Shown here: piece after piece, positions 1 to 9,595 of the stretch
How positions within the stretch are numbered: position 1 is the stretch's first letter
How the letters are laid out: every line of letters begins with the position of its first letter
Source: Aureobasidium sp. EXF-3400
Lineage: Eukaryota; Ascomycota; Dothideomycetes; Dothideales; Saccotheciaceae
NCBI GenBank assembly: GCA_024195585.1
Contig: SWBL01000085.1
Coordinates: forward strand, 94,284 to 158,283
DNA length: 64,000 bases
Direction: 5' to 3'
Made by a program: the position numbers and the translations under genes
Notes under the pieces: model-generated
Seen by the model: the letters and a program-made list of their open reading frames with translations, nothing else
Database searches by the model: none
What the model was told of the DNA's origin: nothing

Positions 1-2
1 CG

Positions 3-182
3 GCTGAACGTCGGTTGGAGCATCACCACTCTGCTGAACACCACAAGCCATGCTCGAGAGAGGCTTCCTCTAGTTCTTCTGTCAACGTAACTCGGTTTCC
101 AGGGGACAACACCCGACGATCATGGAGAGAAACAGACATACAAATTGCTGCAAGGGTACAGGAAGGTCATCTATCGCTTTGA
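3..182 (+). CDS. 3' end of an unidentified protein gene (partial at window edge)
   Basis: An open frame enters from the left edge and runs 59 codons to a TGA at 180-182. The visible tail is His-, Ser- and Arg-rich and ends in ARVQEGHLSL. No family is recognisable. The frame stays open while the other plus frames close early, and a non-coding stretch follows, so a C-terminal exon is plausible. It could also be chance, since no start or splice site lies inside the window to test it. Confidence 0.3.
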   Translation, partial: AERRLEHHHSAEHHKPCSREASSSSSVNVTRFPGDNTRRSWRETDIQIAARVQEGHLSL

Positions 183-533
183 CGAAAACGCACATGTATA
201 GGGATGGCACAGCACCGAAAATATTGACCGAATCCGTATCGTTTCTATTGAGCTGACCAAGGTTGATCTGCCTCTAATCTCTTTGCTCGATAGACTTCAA
301 AATACATACTTTGAGAGAAGAGAAAGACAATCCTGTTAATCTCGCCGGTCATACATGGTCGCCGTTATTCATGATCCCGCCATCGGCTCCCAACCAGGTC
401 TCTCCATATCGCTCGTCCCGCATCCAGACTCTGATCTCCTTCAACCTTCGTTCTCATTTGGATCTCTGCTGTAAGATTTATCCTCAGTAGTGCTGGTTAC
501 CTCGGATCCTGAGCTTTTGGGAGTTGCGTCGTT
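183..533. other. Intergenic, between two convergent 3' ends
   Basis: No open frame of note on either strand. It probably holds the two 3' UTRs. Confidence 0.5.
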
Positions 534-1124
534 TTATGAACAGCCTGGGCTGCTTCCGTATGTCTCGACCTCTTGTTCTTCTCCAATGTGGTTGGCATCG
601 TCGTTGTCCTCCTCATCGTAGTCTTGATTAGGTTCGTCTTCAAATCCATCGACATCATCGTCAGAGGGTTCATTATCTCCATCTGTCACTTGCTCGGGTC
701 CTCCCTCAGCCTCTTCCTGCAAGCCCCTGAGTTCGTCTGGCATTTCTTCAACCAACTCCACAGCGATTTGATCCAGGAAACTACGGTTGATACGCAGGGT
801 TCTGTCGCATTCATGGTCGATATCCCTTGCAAGGAGTCTGCGACTCAGGCGCCAAAGCATCTCAGCCTGTCTCTGGTAGGTCTATATCACGATCAGAGTT
901 GTTCTCCTACCCCCTGGACTCGGCTGGACTCGGAAGGGTGCTCTTACCTTGGCTTCGAACCAGTCATCAACCGAGTGCGCAAGCAGCGTAAGCGCATGAA
1001 TGCGCCAGAAGAAAGGGAGTCCTGGCTGGAGTAGGAGTGTTTGCAGTGTGAGGATGCAAGCCTGGCTGTTGCCTCGTTCAAGCAGGTCGACTGCGCGGCT
1101 CATTTGCTGGATTGTTGATGCCAT
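534..1124 (-). CDS. Hypothetical protein with acidic C-terminus, 2 exons
   Basis: Minus-strand exons 1124-948 and 881-534, joined across a 66-nt GT-AG intron (947-882, donor GTAAGA) in phase 0, give 174 aa. The N-terminal half is helical and Leu-rich (begins MASTIQQMSRAVDLLERGN). The C-terminal third is strongly acidic, with runs of D and E (SDDDVDGFEDEP, YDEEDNDDAN). The start is the first true ATG; the longer frame upstream begins only with TTG. I do not recognise the family. The acidic tail would fit a nuclear or chaperone-like role, but that is a guess. The splice join, which continues a sensible helical sequence on both sides, is the main support. Confidence 0.6.
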
Positions 1125-2525
1125 CTTGGGTGAGCGCACTGGCAATCCTTTGTGAATCGGCAGTGGTATTGGTAGCGACTAATCGTCCGTGCGTCTGTAT
1201 AGCAAACTGATACAAACACAGTCTCACGGAAAATCACACCCGCTGGCCTTCACAACGGATAGGCCGAAGTTGTGCCAGTCGGAGCAAGTCATACTTCACT
1301 CAAGGACGTTGACAAGTGTTAGCTCTCTGGTCTTGTGCACACGATGATCAGATCTCAAACTTGCCGTTATCTCAGACCCCTGACTGTAGACAGGATCGTG
1401 AGATCAGCGTCTCCTGGAGCGCACAGAAATTTACTGCTACAGACAATGAACAGTTTCCGCTTCAAGTTACTGCATAGCGAGGTAAGAGTAGAGGTGCAGC
1501 ATCATGAAACTATGCAGATAGTGTGTAGCTGGTAATGTGCCTGAAGAAGGTAGACATACAAAACAAAAGAGTGCACAAAAAGCGGCCAAGCCAGGGGTCG
1601 AACTCACCACCTTTGAAGAAGCAAAAGTAGAGTCTCCGACGCTACTACTCCCGGCGTATACGATCATTGCAAATGGCGGTAATTTACTTCTGTACAGAGG
1701 ATCGGGGATCTCCCTCCAGCCAGACTACCGTGTGGACTTATAGAAGCGATGTGAGGGGACCCCTTTTTTCACATTATATAGTCTCATTGTTGTTCACTTT
1801 CATGGTTGGTAAGTGCTCGTGTTTCTCAGCTCTCTGAACACAAACCCAGGTGTGAATATTTCAGAGATGGTCAGATGGTAGATTCCCATTCTTCTTTGTA
1901 TACTTGCTTGCTGCATGTCGCAAACAGTCTCTCCTATCCATTATATAATCTCCTTCTCACTGCAAAAGAACTACGTTCGTCGGATTTGCCAATCACTGGC
2001 CTCCTTCCGAAGATATATTTATCACATTCCCCGAGTCTGGCCGGTCTGGTAATGGAAGTGAGCCATATATACACACGATCTGCGCCTTTACAGTGGCGCC
2101 TGATTCTAGGATCACAACAGACTCCAGATGTAGTGATGTTACGGAGGAAGCCCAGGATTCCAACTTCACCCCTGAAGAAACACTCTGAGCAGAGCACCCG
2201 GCTTGATGTTCACGAACCATGTTCAACGCATGGCTTCGTGCTACTCTGAGCTGTATATAAAATAAAGATCCTTACCGTCGCAGATGGAAAGTTGACAGTC
2301 GTCTGGTTGCCTGGCCCCCCAAAATCGCCGAGGATGGCAATATATCAAACAAAGCCGGACGCGTCTCCCGACTTTCTCTTCCGCATCAACCACAACAAAC
2401 TGGTTCCGCGCGAACTCCACTCACATCTCGTCCTTCGGTCACTTCTTGTAGTCCCCATCACATCTGTGTGAGGCAGCAAAACATCTCCTACGACACCCCA
2501 TCTCCTGAGGAGGTAGTCAGAGAAG
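1125..2525. other. 1.4-kb gene-poor interval between divergent genes
   Basis: This should contain the promoters of the minus-strand gene ending at 534 and the plus-strand gene starting at 2526. Open frames here (longest about 147 codons) start only at TTG and have no intron logic or family resemblance. A tRNA-like but imperfect element lies on the minus strand at 1590-1655 (see findings). Confidence 0.5.
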
Positions 2526-3596
2526 ATGCCAACACCACCCTCACCTCGAAGTGTAAGCAAGCCACCGCTCGCAGTTTATGACCTTTGGTCCTAACGACTC
2601 CTTCAGCGCATCCCTGTGCGCGCTTCTAGCTGTCCTCAGTCTCCCAAGCCGCGACACTTGCGTCTTCTTCACTCTGGATTGATCACGATTCCAGAGGAAT
2701 CTAGACAGAGCAGCGCAGATACCGTTCTCACCAGAATGCCCCGAGTCACGTTATCAGACAGCTTATATGAGCCTACCACGGATAAGGTGCTGCCACAGCT
2801 GCCCCAGTTGCCCCAGTCGACCCAGCCAGAGATCGACTCTGAAGTCACCCCAGAGATCCCCATCAGCCCGACCATCAGAATAGTATCCAACGCCAGCAGC
2901 ACAAAGGAAAATGTAGCAAACTCAGCTTCAGTCAGACCCCCCACTCCTGCAGAAAATGTGCCCTACGAAGAATTTGCATGGCAAGAGTTTTACATCAACG
3001 ACCAAAAGCTCGCCAAATGGAACTTGTCCACCAGCCTCAAAGCTGCAATGGACCAAACCGAAACGCAGCTCAGCGACATCAGCAAAGCAAGAATCAAGTA
3101 CGACTGTCTAATCTCACTCTGCAAAGGTATGTTGGAGATCAACAACAAGCTCCAAACTCCCTGTTTGCGCGCCGTCGACCAACACCAAGCCTTCATTCAG
3201 AAGGAGATCCAACTCCGCAACGCCAGCGCCTTCGTCCTCGAACAGAACGACATCTCGATAGCCAAATACCGCGTTTTTCTCACAGACACCGACAACTCAT
3301 ATCATAATCTGCAAGCCGAGTACGAAAAGACATTGGCTCACGCGAAAGAGAGTAGCGTGTTTCAGTCGGGCAAACAAGTTTCCAAGCGCGATGATCTTTG
3401 CCAGGAACTCGAGTTCCTGAAGGCCTTGAACAAAGACATTAGTACGGTCATCGAGAATATCATCGCCATCAATGGTTTGTTGGACAGTCACAAGCACACC
3501 ATCGATACCCAGGTGGCCAATCTCAACAAGGACATCATCAAGCTCGCTTCCAAGAGAGGCTCAAGTATTTTGCGCAAGATGTTGTGCTTCCAATGA
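2526..3596 (+). CDS. Coiled-coil protein of unknown function, 2 exons
   Basis: Exon 1 is 2526-2552 (MPTPPSPRS). A 54-nt intron (2553-2606, GTAAGC...TTCAG) follows, then exon 2 is 2607-3596, giving 338 aa. The splice is needed because the long frame upstream of exon 2 has no ATG near its start. Residues 1-125 are low-complexity, Pro/Ser/Thr-rich, with a QLPQLPQ stretch. Residues from about 130 to the end are Lys/Glu/Gln-rich and almost free of Pro, typical of long helices (TETQLSDISKARIKYDCL, LEFLKALNKDISTVIENI). There are no membrane segments or catalytic motifs. Its organisation suggests a cytoskeletal or scaffold protein, but nothing identifies a partner. Confidence 0.75.
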
Positions 3597-4673
3597 GGGT
3601 AGCCAGGTGGACAATCTGTCTGGTCGATACTACGTTGGGAAAGTCTGGTGTTTCTTCCGTCCTGTTCCAATGGTTACACACTCTTTTGTCACATTGGCTT
3701 TGATGAGTCTTTGTTTGATTGGGTTTGGCGCTTCTCCGATATCTAGAGGAAGGAACGAGGTGGGGAAGGCGCGATGGTTGGCTTTTGTTTGCTCTTTCCA
3801 TATCCTACTCTTGCTCTTGGGCCTTCTTCCCAGTTTTTATTCTATACCTGTATTATAACATCCTTTGACACTGATAGTCGAGTCTCCGCGACAAAATACG
3901 ACTTCTTCATGAAAGCTATCCTGTCTGCTCTTCAAGTTTTCCTGTTTCCATTGAAATTGCATACCATAAAATTCATCAAGATCTGGATGTACAGGAGAGA
4001 GATAGACTTGCTAGGGGTTGGGCTTCCACTTTTTGCTTCTAGATTGCATTATCGTTGGTCGAATGTGTGTTTGGTGATGAGTGTCTCTGTCGATAGTATG
4101 GTAGCGATGAATGTGTCACAGAGAATGTGAAACAACAAGCACCATCTCTCCTTCCCAACCACCATCCTTCACTCACCCTCGTCCTTATGACCCAGTCAAC
4201 CCCTTCATCCCCCAGCAAATCGGTAAGTTGGCCCAATTGGTAGCCACTAATTTGCGATAAAACTCCCAGAAAAGTTTCCGTGGACTGAAGGTCATCTGTT
4301 CGACCCTCATGGCAGGCGGAAATCTTTCTCTGAACTTTGTAAAGGTAGAATACTTTACAAAGTGCGGCTTGGTTTTTTGCTTCTTTTTGTGTAAAGTGGG
4401 TTGTGGGACTCGGGAGGTTGTTGGTAGACCTCAACGTTACCAAAATACAGCAAGAAGGGATCTTATGGTGATATCACAGCTATACTTGAGCTCTTGCACA
4501 TCCAAAGAGTACACGAAATTACCGTTTCTTTTACAAGAACAAACTAATACACAGGAACAAAGACTTGGATTCCCCTAGGACGCAGCAAACCACCAGTGGG
4601 TAGCCATCCTATCGTCCCCTATCCTATCCTATCGTACAATCCTACTCTGCCTTCTCCCTTCCGCGGCGGTCGC
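3597..4673. other. Intergenic, convergent 3' ends
   Basis: About 1.1 kb between the coiled-coil gene and the 3' end of ATG11. A plus-strand tRNA-like signature (A-box-like 4229-4240, B-box-like 4298-4306) is present but does not fold into a full cloverleaf by eye. A short TATCC-rich repeat lies at about 4605-4635. No supported gene. Confidence 0.5.
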
Positions 4674-7600
4674 TCAAATCTCATACTCGGCATTGAAAAG
4701 ATTCCACAACCCCTTTTTGTTCTTCTTCGCCTTATCACTCATCCCATTCCCTTCATCATCCTCCTGACCAGGATCATCAGTGATCTTCTTTCTCGGCGAC
4801 GAGATATCAACCCTGCTCTTGACTGGCGAACCCTTAGTCGGCGAAACAGACATCGATGGACCTTGTAAATGTTGAGCTAGCGAACGTATACTCTTCGATG
4901 GACTCAGTGATCGAGCATGAGAGGTCGAGGGCGCGGTGGGTGGTGGTGGTATGGCTATGCGTTTGGAGGGGGAGATGAAAAGGGACTTTATCACAGAAGA
5001 TAATGTTAGCACGGAGAGCACAATATGGACAGCGATGGCGGAAGGAAGAAGGAGAAGAAAAGAAAACAATAGTGTAGTAGTGAATTGTGCATAATAGTGA
5101 GTAAAGTCTCAAGGACCCCACAAAAGATCTTTGCGCACCTGAGATTGCTGCTGTTGCTGTTGCGGCGACCCCAAATCCAACTGCGGCGAAGTAGCGGCAG
5201 TGGCAGCAGAAGAGTCAATACCCAATCCCCTCTCACTTGCCATCCTTCTCAGCGAGTCATCCGCAACACTGTTTCCACTCTCCCCTCTTCTCACAGATTC
5301 ACCCAAGAAACCTGCTGTGAGTCCCTTCTTCGAGTTTGAGCTGCTGCGTCGACTGTCTAGACTCTTGTTAAGTGTCTTTGCTGCTTCGCTGAGATCGCTC
5401 GGTTTCTTCATGCGGATGCTGCCTCTAGCATCAACCGATGAACTGGCGACCGTGCTTTTGCCTAGACCGGGAGTGCTGGGTGCGCCGGGCTTGTCTTCAG
5501 ATGCATGTACCAAATACCATGTCAATCCGTCAGAAAGGTCGAAGGGATTGTCGTTCATCTCATCCAAAGAAGCGGCGTCAACACTCGTCGAACCAATACT
5601 GCGTCCATCGAAGGATGCGGCTGGTTTTGACAAGTCGACGACACGTTCCTCGATTTTTGAGATGCGGGCAACGAGCCACTCACGACGGTTGAGAACCATA
5701 CCTTCGCGTTCACGCAAGAAGTGATGAGGTGCATTGATGTTGAACGCAGCCCATGCACCAGTGCGCTGGCCTTTGGTGGGTAAGAACAAGGCGAGGTCTC
5801 CTTCCTTAAAGTCTCTGACCGCAATCTTGGCAGATGATTCAGCTTGCAGACGCGTGTTTCTTTCCTTGTATCCACGTGCTTCTTTTTGCCATTTTCGAGC
5901 GGTGTACTCGAAATCGCGAAGGCGTTTACTGAGGGCCTCACTGAACGCGTCAGTGCTGAACAGTGATATGTGGTTCAGGTAGTCAGTGTATTGCGACTGT
6001 TCCTCGGCTGAATTGCTAGCCTCGGTCCAGTGCAGGAAGGCGAGAGATGAGGCATCATCAGAAGCGACGGACGTCTTACGTGTCGGAGGTGGTGATGACA
6101 TCGATATCGCGCGAGTGAGACTTGATGTTGGGTCGAAAGTGGTGCTGGCGGTGACTTTGGAAGCCCGCTCGATGATCATGCTGCCATCTTTGTGAGCGAC
6201 GACGAAACCCAAAGCTTCAAGCAGGCGCAAGAGACGTGCGTTTTGAGCATACAGGCGCTGCGCAATCTCCTTTGCACGAACACCGCGCTGTCTGAGTTGT
6301 TCTTCCACGGAAGATGCTTTAGATCTCGCATCATTGAGCTGCTTCTGTACCCGCATAATCTCGACGTCGAGACTAGCAGCATGGGTCTGAGCATCCGAGA
6401 GCTGTTCCGAGAGTTGGATGACTCTACCTTCCTCCTCTGTGACACGCTGGCGAAGCACATCTGCACCAGTCTCTCCATCGGCGAACTTTGAGCGAAGCTT
6501 ACGCAATTGCTCGCGTTCATCTTCGAGGCATGTTGCCAGTGATTCGGCATGCGCTTTCTCTGCCTCCATCTCGTCTTGCAAGCGAATGAGCTCAGTTTCG
6601 TTGACAGTCTGCTTCGCTTTGGCTGCCTTGAGTTCAGCTCTCTGAGTATTGCCTTGTGACCGGAGAGATTCGGATTCAGATCTCGCAAGTGCGATAGCGT
6701 CGTTCAACTCCCTAACATGATCCGCAGACTTCTGTGCGAGGCCCTCCAAAGCACGAACCAGATCCATGAACTTCTCTGGGGGTGAAATTTCAGGTGAGAG
6801 ATGCTTGTGAGTGTTCTTAAGAACTCGGACGTTATCCGATTCGTACTGCTGCTGCTCTTCATGACTCTTCCTGAGATCTTGGAGTTGCTCTTTTAGGCGT
6901 TGGTTTTCTTCTTGCTGTTTTCTCAAAGCGGACTTGGTGCCTTCGAGATCGGTCTGGTGCTTCAGTTGAGCAGTCTCGGCCGACTGCTTGATCTTCTCGA
7001 TCTCAGCTTCAAGTGTTTTGGCTCTAGCATCAATGCCGGAGACCTCTTGATCGCGACTACCCAATAATCTGTCGAACTCATCTTCGAGCTCCTCGATTCT
7101 GTGACGTGCTTGGTCGAGGTCTTGCTCCAAAACTCTGCGCTCATCTGCAAACTCTCTCTGCTGAGCTTCCATGTTTTGCATGATATCCTTTTTTGTGGAA
7201 ACAGCTTCTTCGATTTCGCGTTGACCATCAGCATCCTTCTGCTTCCTGGTTTCAGCGTTTCTTTCGAGAGCTGAAGTATGTTCCTTGGCAGCGTGGAGTT
7301 CGGCTTCCAGCGCAACTATGCGTTTTGCGAGTTTGGCTTCTTCTACAGCCAGGCTCGAGGACGGGCGTCTCGAGCCAACAGTCTGCCTGACTAGTTCCTC
7401 TGAGGGTCTAGGCGACGGTGGAGTTGGGCTGACCATGTTAGAGACCAGTTCGATCGACGGCTTGAAACTATCACCCGTCGTGACGCGGTTCATATGAGCA
7501 TGGCGGTGAAGAATATCTTCCAGTCTTCGCACTCGACTTTTTTGTCCTCTAAGCTCTTCATCAAGCTTGATGTTTGCCTCTCTCAGGACCTTGTACTCGT

Positions 7601-9242
7601 CCTCACCGCGAAGCATGAGAGATGTGGTTCCAAAAGCAGCTTCGTGCATACTTCCATTCTTGAATGTTCTTGCGTGCTTGATTTGCTTTTTGGTAGGACG
7701 ATCCAGATCCTTGAGCGCAGTTGATAGGGTCTGTGTGATAGAATTAGGAAACTCGAGTTCCATCAAGATCTGGATATAATCTTGCAGGGACTGTCTCTCC
7801 ACAATAGGCCACTCAGAATCGTCTGCCTGGAGGTTGACTTCGACGCTCAAAGGCTTCCCTTCAGAAGCTTCAGTCTTGACGACATCATCAACAGACTTCA
7901 ACCATTTGGTCCGACGGCGCTCTTCCTCTTCCTGATAGGTAGCCATTTCTTCGGCAAGTGTAGCGGAATCGGACTTCATCTTGTCAGCCCATTCACGACG
8001 ACGTACAGCTTCGATCATGAGAGACCCATAGACAAAGGGAAGCTTAGACAAGACGTTGAGTGTGTCAAAGACTTGCTCGTCACTCTGCGACATGTTCAGT
8101 GTCTTGAGGTTTGAATGTACTTGGGCCAAGCGAGACTCAATATTGGAGAGAGTCTGCATGTGATGTAGGAAGTTTTGAGCAGCTTTGTTACGTTCCTGGA
8201 TCGTCTGGCGAACCAATGAATTGAGCTCGACACACAAACCATCTAGGCTGGGCAGGTAGTTTCTTGTATGTAGTAGGGCCATTTTAGAAGCTCTCACAGC
8301 ATTCTGGGCATTGTTCGGCAAAGACCTTACATGTTCCAAGTCGTTGGACATTTTGTTCACAATGATGTCGACTTCTTCGAGGAGTTTAGATGGTTCATCC
8401 GTGTTGTCAACGCGACTGAGATGGACAGTCTGAACAGCTTCAAGAAGAGCATCCTTATCTTTTGCGGTTGCTTCTAGCGACTGTTGGACATTGTGTACTC
8501 TTTGAGCAAAGCTGGTCATGATGTTCTGGGCAGACGAGGCGGCTTGCTTGACGTGGTCCACTTGAAGGAAGTCTTGCAAGGTACCATCAGACCCGTGTCC
8601 AGACTGCTGCAGGGAGACTGCTGGCTGGGATTGTATGTAGCGAGCGAAGTCGGAGTTGGCTGGGATGTGCTGGAGGATATCAAGGTCTCTTTCCCAGCTA
8701 TCGACGTGTGCTTCCTGCTGCTTAAGCAGTTTGTCAAGCCACTCTTCCTCTTGCTGGTATTTCTGCTCTGTAGAACGAACGTGGAGCTGCAGACTCATGA
8801 CGGCGACGCTGACGCTTTGCTCAATAATGGCTTGCTCTTGATGGTATTGCTGAGTGCTGTCGACCCAGTCGGCATACTGGTTGCGCAAAGCTCTTGCCCA
8901 GTCGAGTCGCCGACGGAACAGGTCGTTCCATGATGGAAGTTGGTCATGGTTGGCGATCGAGTCGGGGGGAGTATCAGGGCTCAGAGGAGACGGGTCCGGG
9001 ATGAGCGAGAGATTGGTATTGGTGGGAGAGAAGGAACCGGAGTCAAAGACATAGATCTCGGATTCGGTGAGCAGTGCCTGCGGCCTAAGGCCCTTGCCCT
9101 TTGAGGTCAGGAAGACCTGTTTGTTTACGGGAATGTGGGCGGTGCGCTGGACCCAGGCGCGCAAAGCATCGAGACTGTTGATCTTTGTCGGCTCGGCGAG
9201 GATTTTGTTGCCCGAGTGCGCGACATAGATTATTAATGACAT
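4674..9242 (-). CDS. ATG11: Autophagy-related protein 11 (selective autophagy scaffold)
   Basis: Exons 9242-5139 and 4985-4674, joined across a 153-nt intron (5138-4986), give 1471 aa. Atg11 is the cytosolic coiled-coil scaffold that links cargo receptors and Atg1 kinase to the phagophore in pexophagy, mitophagy and the Cvt pathway. The N-terminus (MSLIIYVAHSGNKI) is the ubiquitin-like beginning of the family. Long coiled coils follow over about residues 130-1080, and the conserved C-terminal ATG11 domain lies near residues 1140-1280 (EGDLALFLPTKG, WAAFNINAPHHFLRERE, LTWYLVHASE). A Ser-rich tail with a poly-Gln run follows, and exon 2 adds about 103 residues ending GLWNLFNAEYEI. The frame extends 33 codons upstream of the chosen ATG, but the family sequence starts at MSLI. 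If the intron is retained, the protein would end VRKDLLWGP instead. Confidence 0.95.
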
Positions 9243-9595
9243 GCCCGCCAAACACTGCTCCCTTCGACGTCTGTAGGCATACGATAAGAATGTCGACCGA
9301 GCACCAGGTGTAGGAAGACGCGACTGATGACGGACATTCAAGGGTCCTGCTCTTGTCGAAAAAGTCCGGGGTCACGCCAAAATGTCCCGTGCTGTCATCA
9401 TGCAGCACATGTCACATTGACATCGATATCACTCGACAATACTAATGGATGCGTTGTATAAAGTATACTGAATCAACCGAGGACCACACAGTCGCGAGAA
9501 AACTTTCCGTATATCATGTCTATAGAACCCAGCCTATTAGAGTTATCCTCTACCAATGCAAACCCCAGTACCCAATCTACCTATGCATGAATTTT
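9243..9595. other. Intergenic between ATG11 start and the downstream minus-strand gene's 3' end
   Basis: 353 bp holding the ATG11 promoter and the 3' UTR of the CSC1-like gene. No other feature seen. Confidence 0.5.

Noticed and set aside
1806..2249. 147-codon plus-strand frame
   Set aside because: Begins at TTG, with no ATG near the start, no domain and no splice logic.
3774..4127. 118-codon plus-strand frame with hydrophobic N-terminus
   Set aside because: Lies in the 3' region of the coiled-coil gene. The apparent signal-like start comes from T-rich sequence and no domain follows.
9243..9341. 33-codon N-terminal extension of ATG11
   Set aside because: The Atg11 ubiquitin-like region begins at MSLIIY; the extension adds no conserved sequence.
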